A stretch of DNA of 64,000 nt. Origin: Desmodesmus armatus. Its lineage: Eukaryota > Chlorophyta > Chlorophyceae > Sphaeropleales > Scenedesmaceae. The stretch is taken from positions 62,001 to 126,000 of the forward strand of contig VIIQ02000127.1 in assembly GCA_007449985.2 (NCBI GenBank), written 5' to 3'. The translations under genes and the position numbers were made by a program. Shown piece after piece: positions 45,589 to 57,091 of this stretch (the first letter of the stretch is position 1; each line of letters begins with the position of its first letter). Below the pieces are notes generated by a model that worked only from the letters and a program-made list of their open reading frames with translations, was not told the DNA's origin and ran no database searches.

Positions 45589-46605
45589 CAAAAGCAGCAG
45601 CTGCCTATCCAGCATGATCGGTGCTACCAGCTTCTGCAGAGCTATGTGCGCCTGCTGGCATCTTCAGCACCACGGCTTCCTTTGGATCCGCATGCCACCC
45701 CCATCCTCCGGCTGCTGCCCTTTGTCCTGCCACCAGTGATGGTCCCTCCCACTGCTGCTGGGGACATAAGCAGCCCTGATGGCCAGCAGCTGTTTGCACT
45801 TCTGTGCAGCATGCTGAAGCTGTACAACAGGAACAGCAACACCCCTGCTATGGCACCCATGCCTGCAGCTGGCAGTTCCAGTGATGACGAGCACATCAGC
45901 ACAGCAGTGCTGGATGCAGTTTCCCACATGGTGGGGCTTGCCCTGGACGGTGGTGCAGCCGGCACCCACCCTGCCGGCAGCACTACCGACGCAGCAGTGC
46001 TGCCGTGGCTGGTGCTGCTGGGGCGCTGCTGTGCTGCATCTGCTGCCCTGGTGCAGCACGGGCAGGGTGCTGTGGGAGGCTTCGGGCCAGCCGCCAGCAC
46101 AGTCACTATCAGGAACCTGCAGCTGCTGGTGCCGAGCCTAGCAGGTGTGGGGCAGTGGCTGGACTCAGCAGACACCCTGGAGCAGCTGACCACTCTGGGC
46201 TATCAGCCACAGCACCTGCAGCAGAAGCTAACAGATGCAGCGGAGGCCCTCTGCATTTGCTACGACATCCTGCTCGGAGCTGCAGAGGTCAGCAACGAGG
46301 GTAGTGCAGCACCAGCAGTCCTGAGTAACATACAGCAGCAGCTGCAGGCAGCTGCCAGTGTGCTAACCTCCTTTGCAGTCAGCCAGGCCTGCAACAACCC
46401 GGCATGCGGCAATGTGGCTGGCCCCGCAGAGGATTAGCTGGTGGAGTTTGAAGCCAAGTGTTCTGCCTGCAAGGCAGCTCGTTACTGCAGCAGCACCTGC
46501 CAGCGAGCTGCATGGCGCCAGCACAAGCGTGTGTGCAGCGCGCTGGCGGCAGCACTACCAGCTGCAGCAGCAGCAGGCGGTGGCTTGGAGGGGCCTGCAG
46601 CTTAG

Positions 46606-47559
46606 AGCGACACTGAAGAAGTTGCTGCAGCACCCCCTTGGTGGTCGTAGGTTTGGTAGTTGTGGTGCTGGCCCAGCACCAAGCTCTCCACTGGAGCGGC
46701 ATGCGATCTATGACCAGCACAGGCATCATGATGTGGTGACTCACCAGTGTCAGAGGCTTTCTGAGGCATGATGTTGTGTGGTGCAGCGGGGTGTGTGATG
46801 CACTGCTTACGTAGTACGTCACCATGATGGCCTTCCAAGCCCACTTCATTTTGGAGACACTGCCAGCACTTTTGGTATCGATTTGAGCAAAAAGCACGCT
46901 GTGACACAATCGGTGCTGGGGATATGCCATGGCATGTCATCACGGTGATGGCATGAGTCGTCTGCCTTGGTAGTCATTATACATGATGAGGAGTAGGCTG
47001 TGTGTTGCAAGGGTTGTGGAGGTTGCTGTGGCGGGGCCGCAAGCAGCCTGGCTGTTTGGATTCATGCAGCTGGCTTCATGGCATGCGGCTGGGGTCAGGG
47101 GCCATGTCTGGTTTTCCATTGTTTGCAAATGTGTGTGTGGCGCTGTTGTATACACTGCGTAGTGCGTGCCTGGTTTGTGCGGGGCCTGTGGCATTGTTGC
47201 AGAGTTGATAACGGATTAGTTATCACCAGCACCCAGCATTGATCAGTGCCTCATGAGGGGATGGTGGAGAAAACAGCATGCTAGCAGCTTGGCCAGGGCT
47301 GCTCCTTTGCGGTAGTAAGTACATGTTGTTGGTGTTGTACAGCAGCACCTGTTCCTGCCAAGTTGACAGCTTATAGATAAAGCGCCCTGCTGAGTGATTC
47401 TCAGGATGCATTGCCACAACAGGTTGGCTTGTTATGGGCCCCACGACCTTGCTTTATCAACCAGGGTTACCTCAAGGAGTTGGCAGTGCTGGCGGCCCTT
47501 AGGCGGCCATGGTTGTTTGGCTGCTGCAGGATGTAGTGTCAACCAGTGAGTAGTAATGG
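46606..47559. repeat. Flank Y, copy 1 (downstream of type B gene 4)
   Basis: Matches about 56,502-57,720, the 3' flank of gene 5. Shared words include CACCAAGCTCTC, GAGCGG, CACAGGCAT, AAGGGTTGTG and TTGGATTCATGCAGCT, in the same order. I see no gene. Confidence 0.7.
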
Positions 47560-47716
47560 CAGTTGCTGCAGCGCAGGGTAGGGAGGCTGGCCCCTCAAGG
47601 GTCGAATGGTGCAGGGGGGCAGCAACAGGTGTGATGCCTGCAAGAAAGCTCGCTACTGCAGCAGGACCTGTCAGCAAGCAGCATGGATCCAGCACAAACA
47701 CGACTGCAGCACGTGA
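47560..47716 (+). pseudogene. Type B MYND-finger remnant
   Basis: At 47,630-47,716 one frame reads CDACKKARYCSRTCQQAAW, then IQHKHDCST and a TGA. The second half of the finger is complete and closest to type B. The upstream body is missing, so it is the 3' end of another deleted copy. Confidence 0.75.
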
Positions 47717-50194
47717 TGCAGCAGCAGCGGCAGCTGATGCAGCCCAACTGGCAGTGGAGTGGCCATGCAGTGTGTGCTGCTTTTGATTTGGCAATCTCGT
47801 GCTGGCCCAGAAGCACACGACTGGAGCGGCTTGAGAGTGGTGCACAGCACATGCATATAGGGTGGGGTTTGTTGTGTGGTATAGCTGGGTCTTTGGTGCT
47901 CTTACTCACAGCACTTTGCTGGCAGCCCTCCGACTTAGAGACGCATGCAGCAACTTTGTTGTCAATGGGAGCAGCAGCATGCTTTGCCAAAGTTTGGCAA
48001 ACTTTGGGCTGGGTTTGGTGAGGCGTTGGTAGTACGATCCGATGCCATGAAGTCTCTGAGACATATGTTCCCTTGTATCCACGGGCCTTGACCAGGAAAG
48101 ACTGCGCGGTAGAGGGATGTGCAAATCTTGTGTCTGGGCCGCCAACAGTTTGATTATCGGAACCATGCGGTGTTGCGGACGGGGTCAGGGGGCACGTGGG
48201 TGTGGTTTTGGTTTCTGTGACCTTGTGCCGTGCTGTTGTGGCACAGGCTTGGCATGTGCTTCGAGTGCTGCTTGGTTGCAGTGATGCCGCTGTCAGCTTT
48301 CACCGTGCCTCCAGTGGTGTACTATGTGCAGCGTGGGGTGGTCTCACACCACATGCCTTATGCTTCACAATTTTGTGATTGCCTGGTCTGTGCGAGGGGT
48401 GTGGCATCCCCATGGAGGTTATGGTCATCAGCAGGGAGGAGTTGGTGCAGAAACCAGCCAGAAGCTGAGCTTAGCAGAGTTGCTCAACTGTGGTTGCCTA
48501 CACATGCCATGTGCAGTGCACAGCGGCATCAGGAGCAGTGGCATGGGCACCTTATCAACGGTTGTGCTTGCAGCACCCTGCTGAGTGGTCTTATGGTGCT
48601 CGCCACTGCAGCTGGCAGGTTGGCTTGTTGTGGGTTTGAGGCAAGTAGCTTGGGGGTTTGGCAATGCTGGCACTTGTAAAAAAACCGTTTTGGTGGCCCA
48701 GGCTGGTAGTTTATGGCAGGAAGATGTGTCACCGGGTGACAGCTGCTGCATCCCAGAGCAATGCAAGCCTGCAGATGCAGTGTTCACATGCAGTAGCAGC
48801 ATAACGTGTTGGCTGTTGCGAAAGGCACAGCAGCATGGGCGTATTCAGTCGAGTGGTTGGAGTTGTGCGATGGGAGCTTGGTTGATGTGCTACGCTTTGG
48901 TATGATATGCGTGTTTGTGTAGCTCAACTGCAGATGCCCTCTGTTTGGTACTGACAGTTTGTCTGCCTCAATCCATCTTCCATGAATGCTGGCTTTGGGG
49001 ATGCGGTCATCTTGCCAGAATGACTCACTGACGCAGTGAAGGGGTTCTGTTGTTTGAACAGCCTTGTCACAGCAGAGCCTGGCACGGCTGGATGTGTATG
49101 TTGACGCCAGGCAGGGCTCGTACAGTGGTGGTTGTGCCAAATGCTGTTGCATGCATTGTGTGCTTTCCAACAAGGTGCAACCGAATGTGTGCAACGAGCA
49201 TACGGTAGCATCGACTGCAGCCGTGGCAGTTACTGCTGGGTGGGTTGAAGGGACCTGCCAGGCTGAGCTGAGCTTAGAAGCAACAGAGCTGCAGGCTCCA
49301 GCTGTTGTGGGGGTTTGCTGCGTCACTCCCTCGCAGTCATGGTGCTGGTCCAGCAGTCTACTCTCCAGGGTGAGAGCAATGCCGCATGGGCTCAGTGCTG
49401 AGCACTGGCTGGTGAGGGTTTGTGGGGCGTGTTGTGGTGAGTTGTAGCTGAGTGTGTGGTGCCACCGCCGAGTGTTCACATCACACATTCATGCTACAAG
49501 GGGGGCCTGGACAGACACTCTGGCGTTGATTGCAGGAATGTCATGCAGTGGCGTACTCTTTCCTGGGGACGTGGGACGGCATGAGAAACATGCTTGCCTT
49601 GTCGTCACACGACTTGGTTGTGTGCTCCCAGAAATAATTAGGCGGACTGGAAGCACCGGCCCTTTGCCTTCACTTGGCCTCATATCAGTGGATGCATTGA
49701 CCTCATGCGTAGTAGTAATGCAACACACCATGGCAGGCTTGACGAGGCTGGTCAATGTATGGGTTATGGCTTCCAAATTATTCTGACAGCTGCCTGCCCT
49801 GCAGGGGGGGCTTGTGGTTGCGTGCGAGCAAATTCTGTTGCTTTGCGGCTGGGGGCGCACAATTCGGTGTGGTGTTTGTGAATCTGGGCCACAGTGCGAC
49901 GCTGTGACAAGTTGTGACAAGTTGTAGCGCAAGCTTGGTATGCTGTGGGAGCGGTGGGTCTCAGGTGTTGTTGCTTTCTTGCTCGTCAGTAATATCAAAG
50001 CCGTTGCCAAACGTTTCCCCCACTGTCCACTGCGCTGTCCTCCTCCAATTTCCTCAATCTCCCGATTTCATTCACGCCCAACATCACTTCAAATTGTGCT
50101 CCCAACCAAACTTCAGATTCTGCTCAACTGCAGCTACATCTGTGCCAATTATTACAGCTTTCGAATTTTGAGTGCTGCGTCGTACGACAGCATC
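47717..50194. other. Intergenic DNA
   Basis: No gene is supported. Some segments resemble flank Y (for example about 48,560-48,670 with 57,590-57,660), suggesting older, more decayed copies of the same spacer. A frame of 234 codons on the minus strand (48,784-49,488) lacks motifs and is probably chance. Confidence 0.45.
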
Positions 50195-50460
50195 TGCAGG
50201 CAGCTGGCAGCGTGCTGACCTGCTTTCAACCGTGGCTGCAACTCCAACTGCAGCGCATCCGGTGATTCCTCAGACACTCAGCTGGTGGACGGCAGCAGCA
50301 CCATGTGCACGGACTGCTGGACGGTTTGCTACTGCAGCATAGCCTGTCAGAATGCAACATGGTCCAGCACAAGCTTGTGTGAAAGGCACTGAGGGCAGCA
50401 GCAGCTGGGAGAGTAGCAGGGCCAGCAGCAGGGGTTTGCAGCTGAGACAACTGCAATGCG
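50195..50460 (+). pseudogene. Type A MYND 3'-end remnant
   Basis: Frames read AAGSVLTCF, then CNSNCSASGDSSDTQLVDGS, CTDC and CYCSIACQNATW, and an Ala-rich end near 50,440. This matches the end of gene 3 (CNNSSCSNPFGPSEAQLV; CAGC; RYCSKAC) with scattered stops and shifts. It is followed directly by flank X, exactly as gene 3 is. Confidence 0.75.
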
Positions 50461-51163
50461 GCAGTTAGAGCCTGTTGTTGAGGCCTGCTGCAGCAGCATA
50501 CAACCATGTAGTCTGTGCAACTGTGTTGGCGCACTGCGCAGCGTGAAATGCACACCCGCTGCACTGGCTTGCATTATATGTCAGCTGCTAATCATGCAAG
50601 CTGCTAATCATGCAAGTCCTTTGATGGCTTGGTACCAGCCATCAATTTACATTGGTCCCTGTTGCTTACAATTGGGGCGTGTCATGTTGTGTGGTTGTCT
50701 GAGTCTTGATGTAGAGTGGTATGAGTGTTTGAGTGTGACATGCATTATCAGCGCTTGGTGGCTTTTCATCACAACTGGCTTCAACAGGCTAGGACCCTGT
50801 GCCTGTGCCACATGTTCAGCAGCAGTTGCAGCTGCAGGTACTTGAGGCCCTTGAATGGTCACACTGTCATGCAATAAACAAGTTGACACAGCCTGTCCAG
50901 TATTCTGGCTGTCTAGTATTCTGGCTGCCGAACAACATGTTCAGGGCGGGTGAACCTGCTGAAGGTAGTGAGCCCCCCATCATGGCGTGGCATGCATTGA
51001 AGGTCGGCCTAGCCTGTGTCTGCTATGCCCAGCTGATGTTGGTGAGCAATCTTCACAGGGAATGCATTGGCAAGGGTGGCGTTGATACACACTGCGTCAA
51101 CAGACAATGCGCACACAGGCATTGCTGGGCAGTTTGCTTGATACTGCTGCCACCAGTCACTGA
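50461..51163. repeat. Flank X, copy 2
   Basis: Aligned with 40,814-42,278 but shorter. It keeps the GAGCCTGTTGTTGAGGCCTG start, the CATGTTCAGGGCGGGTGA word and the TGCTGCCAC..GTGGCAGCA inverted repeat just before gene 5 exon 1. Confidence 0.68.
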
Positions 51164-51742
51164 GTGGCAGCAGTACTGCTGCAACCTGCAGCCTGCCTGG
51201 CTGAGTGCAATCGTGCACTGACACAAGATCTGGCAACTCCTATTGAAACATGGAGGGAACTGCTGGAGAAGCAGGTGAGCAGACTGATTAGCTTGCCAAG
51301 CAACCCCTCCCAGGTTCCCGGGTCGCTCCTACTTACAGCAGTGCAAGCCAATCAGCCGTGTCTCAGTCCTCTTCAATACCTGTATATGTAGCTGCCAACC
51401 ACATTTCAAAAGCCTTTACAATCCAGCTTGATTCAAACGCCAGGCACCCTTAAGATGTTGCTGCCGCAGCAGGTAGTGCTGACTGCCATCATCGTCTTTG
51501 CTGTTGTGCAGCCTGCATTCAGCATACACCAACCGCCAGCGTGGATCTCTTTGAGAGTGTGTGTGTCACCGATCAACACGTGTGCTGTACATGTCATTGT
51601 GTCATGCTGCAGTACCTACGCCAGATCCTGGCTGCATGTGCAGAGTTGGTGCAGCAACAAGACACAGATGGGCTCATATTGGCAAGGCAGATGGCAGCAC
51701 TTGTGGTGTCGTGTGCTACCGCAAGCATGCTCCCACTGATAC

Positions 51743-51783
<41 letters not shown>

Positions 51784-54700
51784 GCCAGCAGGGACCTGAC
51801 AGCCACAGCATGGGAGCAGATGGAGCAGTCGGGCTTCCTGCAGCAGCTGCCTTATGCATTGAAGGATCTGGCGTTGAACATACGCCTGGCCGTTGATCAT
51901 AGCCAGATCAACGATCGCCTCATGCTGTCTGCACAAACCGAGCTTCAGCTTGCTCTGGTGCAGGACTTGCTGCAGGTGCAGCCCTACTTCCTCACAGCAC
52001 ATGCAGCAGGCCAGCAGTGTGTTGTGCCAGTTATACAGCTTGTCTTGAACAGCACATAGTACATCAGTTGGGCGCTGGCACAGGGACAGCCAGAGGGGGA
52101 GCTGCGGGACTGGCTGCTGGCCAGTTGGGTTGTAGGAAACGCCGTTGAGTGTGCTGCATTGACCCTGTCAGACACTTCTTTGGGCCAGTCAGGCAGTGCC
52201 AGCGCTGCCAGCAGCAGTGATGGGTCTCTCCTTGGCGATGCCACAGCCAGCATGGGCCAGCAGGCAGCAGCTCGCTCAGTGCTGCAAGCTGAGCAGACAA
52301 CACAGGTGTCCTGCTGGATTGCTGTGGTGATGCTGCTGGCTCACGACCTGCTCCTGGCTGATGACACCACCAGTAGCAGCAGCACTAGCAGCTCCAGCAA
52401 CTATGCCAACACAGGCGCCAGCAGCATTGGCAGCAGCAGCAGAATGAGCAGCAGTGGCACCAGCACCCACCAGCTGCATGGCATGCAGCAGTCTGCTCCC
52501 GGTAGCACTTCCAGTAGCACTCCGGCTGCCCTTGCTACCACTATGCCAGCAGCATACAGCAGCTTGTTGGAGCAGCTGGATCTCAGCAGGGAGGTGGGGC
52601 TGTGTATGGCAAGGCTGCTAAGTGCACAGACCAGTCAGGAGGGTGGGGCGGGTGCCTTGGCAGGGCATGCTCAGCTGGAGGATCTTTCTCCAGCATGGCT
52701 AGCTGCTTGCCACGACACAGCTTTTGGGTTGCAGCGGTATGGTCTGCTGGTGCCGGCTCTGGTGCACCATGGCATTAACCACCCGCGGCTAGCAGCCCTG
52801 CACCTCACAATGTCAGCTGTCAGCCTCCAGTGGTTGTCCAGCATGCCCCCTGGTGGGCTGACTGCTCTGGATCAGTGCTGCCACAGTGTGTGTGAGGGTG
52901 CTGATCAGGCACGTTCCTACGCGCATGCCATGATGGTGGGTGAGCAGCAGACAGCAGCAGGGGTGAGGGGCGTGGACATGCCTGCAAACAGCACTGCAGT
53001 GAAGCTGAGTGCCGATACCCTCAGAAAGCTGCTGGGTGAGTTCCGGCAGCTGCTAGATGGCGACGTGTCTGACAGCAGCAGCAGCAGCCGCAGCAGCATA
53101 CTGCGCAGTATCAGCACGCTGCTTCAGTCCAGCTTTGCATGCGCTGCGGTGCTGGCCAGTACCTTCCACTCAGCTGTCACAGCTGCAGCTGATGAGGCAC
53201 AGCCTGATCCTTCTGCTGCGGCCAGCCAGCAGGATGGCTCGAGGGGAGTCCTGCAGCTGCCTATCACGCATGGTCAGTGCTACCAGCTCCTGCAGGACTG
53301 TGTGCGCCTGCTGGCAACAGTGGCACCGCGGCAAGGTGTGCAGTTTACCGGCGCCATCCTCCGGCTGCTCAGCAAGAAGGCAGCGATCCCTCCGTGTGCT
53401 GCTGCTAGTGAAGGCATGAGCAGCCGTGATGCCCAGCAGCTGTTCGGCCTGCTATACACCTAGGGACAAAAGTTTGTGCTCAATGTGACTGACACAGTAG
53501 CACTCACAAGCTAGAACATCAGCTTTGTCATCAGTACCCACCACCACACAGCTGAAGAGGTGCACTACCAGAGCAGTTGCATGACAGGCTCTGCCAATCA
53601 CTGCAACCATCAATGCATGCAAGTGCAACCCTGGGGGTGACCCCCTCAAAAAGTGCCTGAAATTGCAAGGTGATTTTGACCCCCACACCCTTCAGTCCAG
53701 GCTGCAGCCACAAGAATGGATGCTGCAGATAGCCCCACCAGCTGCATGTATGCCTCACCCCCAGCCCATCCCCCTGTCCCCCAAAGCCATGTGCAGCTTC
53801 AGCACAGAGAAGGCCAACCTGGCAGCCAGCACCCCTGAAAGCAAGTGGCAATTTCACCTCTGCAACACACACACAACAGGCCACAGGCTGGTGGAAGCTG
53901 AGCAGGCACCCCAAGGCTCCCACCACCCCATCAATAAGGAAGGTATAGGCAGAGGAGCTAGGTGCTTGGTGCTGGTGCGGCGTGCGGCGTGCGGCGTGCG
54001 GCTAGGGCTAGGCGCGCGCGTGGCATCAACCGGGTGGGGGAGGGTAGTCTCGATCGCCGGCTGCACGCACCACAAAACACCGCGCTGACCACCTTGGCCA
54101 ACGCACAACAGTAGTGCAATGGGAAAGCTGAGAAACGTTCAAATACCGAACATCAACGGAAACTGCTGCTGTCTTGGGGTGACAGGGAATTTGTGTCGGT
54201 CGTAAAAACTTTTGTCCCCAAGTGTGCGCCACACCCAGCCCCCCGGCACCCCAAACCCCTGCCGCCGCCCATTGCTGCCACCAACCCCTGTGGGTAAGCT
54301 GTTGGTGCCAATCAGTAGCAGGTGCAGTGGTCTTATTTATGAATGTAAAACTGCTTGTCTTTGTTGCTGTTGCAGCTCGCAGCTTTTTACCTCAACTTGG
54401 CTGACCCCCCACAGTGCACCCCTAAAACCTGCATTTTGCTTGTAGTATCTCACAAAGCAGCAGCAGCACAGCTACAAAGAGTGATAGGAAGCAGCACAGT
54501 GGGGAGCATCAAAAGCACACATGTGACAGCCTCAAGGGTTGTTGGTGGCTTTACCACTGGCAGAAGAAAACAGTCGCCCCGTGCGCCCATGTCACCCACC
54601 AAGATGGTCAAAAAGTGGCCAAAATCGAACATGCTTGCAATCAATCCAGCCACTCACAGGGGGAAGCCAGCACACCCATCACACCATGAGGGACAACAGC

Positions 54701-56501
54701 AGGCATTTACCAACAGCAGGGTGCTGCCCCACCTCAGATGCAAGCACACCTTGCAGGGACCAATGAGGAAAATCCACCAGTGGCGCACACCTAGGGACAA
54801 AAGTTTGTGCTCAATGTGACTGACACAGTAGCACTCACAAGCTAGAACATCAGCTTTGTCATCAGTACCCACCACCACACAGCTGAAGAGGTGCACTACC
54901 AGAGCAGTTGCATGACAGGCTCTGCCAATCACTGCAACCATCAATGCATGCAAGTGCAACCCTGGGGGTGACCCCCTCAAAAAGTGCCTGAAATTGCAAG
55001 GTGATTTTGACCCCCACACCCTTCAGTCCAGGCTGCAGCCACAAGAATGGATGCTGCAGATAGCCCCACCAGCTGCATGTATGCCTCACCCCCAGCCCAT
55101 CCCCCTGTCCCCCAAAGCCATGTGCAGCTTCAGCACAGAGAAGGCCAACCTGGCAGCCAGCACCCCTGAAAGCAAGTGGCAATTTCACCTCTGCAACACA
55201 CACACAACAGGCCACAGGCTGGTGGAAGCTGAGCAGGCACCCCAAGGCTCCCACCACCCCATCAATAAGGAAGGTATAGGCAGAGGAGCTAGGTGCTTGG
55301 TGCTGGTGCGGCGTGCGGCGTGCGGCGTGCTGTGTGACTTCTATCCTGCTGGCTTGTGAACAGTGCAGCGACTGGTGGTGTCGGTGAAGTTGCCCCCACG
55401 TGCGCCCACTGCAACATGTGGGAGTGTTTTGTGGCTCGCAGCTGTGTGTTCGCTGTTTTCTGTTCCGTCCGCCCTTTCTTGTCGCAACCCTGCAGGTGCG
55501 AGAAGCAGTGCCGTTGGCGCCATTCAGTCCTTCCAGTGTATTATATCTCTGTGTTCGCAATCTGGAAGCACACTGAGTGTGCGTGACAAGCTTTTGATGG
55601 TGGGGTTTGTCCGAACGGCCCCCTTCCGTGCTGGTTGTGTCCATCCGTGGCTGGGTTCAGTTGCAACGTAGTTGCTTGAGAAACCCGTGTAACACCTTCA
55701 TTCATAAAAAAAAAAATGGCAGCAATGCCTACTCAGCAGCTGACAGCTGCCAGCCTGGCACTGGAGTCCAGTCGCGGTGCGCCCATCAGCGTGGAAATGA
55801 TAGTGGCCGTTTGCAAGATGGTAGACAGTGCGCAGGGCAGTGGTGCATTTGGCACTCACCCTGCCGGCAGCACTACCAGCAGCAGTGCCTGCACAGCACT
55901 GCTGCCATGGCTGGTGCTGCTGGGGCACTGCTGTGCTGCATCTGCTGCTCTGGTGCACTGGCAGGCTGCTCTGGGGGTCCTTGGGCTACCTTGCAGAATA
56001 GTCACCATTGCCAACCTGCAGCAGCTGCTTATGAGCATAGTAGGGGTGGGGCAGTGGCTGAAGGCAGCAGACACTGTGCAGCAGCTGACCACTCTGGGCT
56101 ATCAGCCACAGGCCCTGTGGCAGAAGCTTGTGCATGCAGCACAGGCTCTCCTCACCTGCGGCGAAACCCTGCAAGCTGCAGAGGACATGAACGAGAGCAG
56201 TGCAGCACCAGCAGTCCTGAGTGACACGAAGCAGCAGCTGCAGGCAGCTGCCAGTGTGCTAGCCTCCTTTGCAATGGGCCAGGCCTGCAACAACCCGGCA
56301 TGCGTCAATGTCTCTGGCCCCTCAGAGTTTGAACTGGTGCAGGGGGCAGCACCAGGTGTGGTGCCTGCAAGACAGCTCGCTACTGCAGCAGGGCCTGCCA
56401 GCGAGCAGCATGGGCCCAGCACAAGGCTGTGTGCAGCGCGCTGGCGGCAGCACGGCCAGCAGCAGCGGCAGCCGGTGGGTTGGAAGGGTCTGCAGCTTAA
56501 T
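51164..56501 (+). pseudogene. MYND gene 5 (type B), split by a 2.26-kb composite insertion
   Basis: Exon 1 is recognisable only from about 51,164 (ALTQDLATPIETWRELLEKQ, donor GTGAGC at 51,275). Its start is decayed relative to gene 4. Exon 2 begins at 51,613 (YLRQILAACAELVQQQ). Lesions: TAG at 52,057 where gene 4 has CAG (MQYISKAL); an insertion at 53,457-55,716 that also removed about 45 bp; and a frame break in a G5 run near 56,342, just before the finger halves CGAC, RYCSRAC and HKAVC. Otherwise long open stretches remain (52,060-53,456; 55,717-56,340) with family blocks LSREVGLC, LLVPALVHHGINHPRLAAL, LLPWLVLLGHCC. The end in the restored frame is TAA near 56,501. A true pseudogene because of the insertion. 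Confidence 0.84.
53457..55716. mobile_element. Composite insertion in gene 5: two direct repeats plus poly(A) end
   Basis: A 540-bp sequence occurs twice, at 53,457-53,999 and 54,788-55,330, apparently identical. Its start (CACCTAGGGACAAAAGTTT) is mirrored by AAACTTTTGTCCCCAAGTG at 54,206-54,224, so the first copy resembles a 768-bp non-autonomous element with 19-bp inverted ends. Extended inverted ends (GTGGCGCACA at 54,779; TGTGCGCCAC at 54,224) also match each other. The last 386 nt (55,331-55,716) end in TGTAA (55,688-55,692) and A11 (55,706-55,716), like a reverse-transcribed mRNA 3' end. No transposase or reverse transcriptase is present. Confidence 0.7.
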
Positions 56502-56775
56502 TGGGCACATCAGGGATGCCATACTGAAGAACTTGCTGAAGCAACCCCTCCAACGGTTTGATAGTCATGGTGTTGGACCGGCACCAAGCTCTCTACAGGA
56601 GCGGTTTTTGGTTTGTGCACAGCACAGGCATGGTAAACTACTTTTTCCCCGTTTGGGCATGATACGGTGTGGTGCAGCTGGGTGTGCAGGCACTGCTCAC
56701 GCCACTGTGACAGCATGATGCTGCTAGCCTGCCAAAAGTCACTTCATTTCCCAGACGCATGCAGCAACTTTGTAA

Positions 56776-57009
56776 CAGCCTGCCCGTCGTGTTGGTGCTT
56801 TTCTGCGTGAGTGTGGCCAACGCCGGTGGACCAACCCTCCGTTGGAGGTCCTGTTTGCCGACGGGCTGTCAGCTGAGGAAGCTGATACCCTCTTGGGTGT
56901 CGATGAGGATGGGTTGGCCCCTGATGCTTCCGATATGTTCGTCAGTGCATTCTCAGATGAGTTCTACGATGTCTATTCAGATGCGTTCTATGATGCCGAT
57001 ACCCCATAA
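56776..57009 (+). pseudogene. Acidic C-terminal coding remnant, unknown
   Basis: After TAA at 56,773 one frame is open for 77 codons to TAA 57,007. It has biased, protein-like content: basic (RRVGAFLRECGQRRW), then acidic (FADGLSAEEADTLLGVDEDG and repeated D-A/E-F-Y-D motifs such as SDEFYDVYSDAFYDAD). There is no ATG near its start, so it may be the last exon or 3' end of an inserted retroelement or gene. No family was recognised. Confidence 0.4.
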
Positions 57010-57054
57010 ACCTCGTTGGCTCCCTACGGGGTGTTCAGGCTCAGCCTGAACCAT

Positions 57055-57091
57055 GTAACAGTAACAGCAACAGTAACAGTAACAGTAACAG
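57055..57091. repeat. (GTAACA)6 hexamer run
   Basis: Six GTAACA-type units (one reads GCAACA) lie 45 nt after the stop of the acidic remnant. A complementary run (ACTGTTACTGTTATTGTTGCTGTTA, split here only for description) lies near 57,340-57,364 and could pair with it. Confidence 0.85.

Larger units (their letters stand above)
42279..46605 (+). pseudogene. MYND gene 4 (type B), split by a 1.2-kb insertion
   Basis: Exon 1 (42,279-42,458; 60 codons, MLTTGQALSHWKDAL to ATWRELLQKG) ends at GTGAGC. Exon 2 starts at 42,782 (YLHRILAACAEVV) after CATGCTGCAG. Lesions: TAG at 43,208 where gene 5 has CAG; one extra T at 43,726-43,727 breaking EVGLW; a further shift and TGA near 44,244; an insertion at 44,380-45,586; and TAG at 46,435 where paralogues have CAG. 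After the insert the frame reads QLPIQHDRCYQLLQSYVRLL, AVLPWLVLLGRCCAASAAL, and the finger CNNPAC, CSAC, RYCSSTC, HKRVC (46,390-46,536), ending at TAG 46,603. Type B differs from type A at the exon 2 start and in the finger ([10 protein letters not shown]). The density of lesions indicates a true pseudogene. Confidence 0.85.

Noticed and set aside
45129..45617. Long open frames on both strands across the TACTG array
   Set aside because: They exist only because a 5-nt unit yields a stop-free codon cycle in every frame; no evidence of a protein.
53457..55330. A classical LTR retrotransposon with 540-bp LTRs
   Set aside because: The repeats do not begin TG and end CA, there is no primer-binding site or polypurine tract, and the 788-bp interior has no gag/pol; kept only as an alternative.
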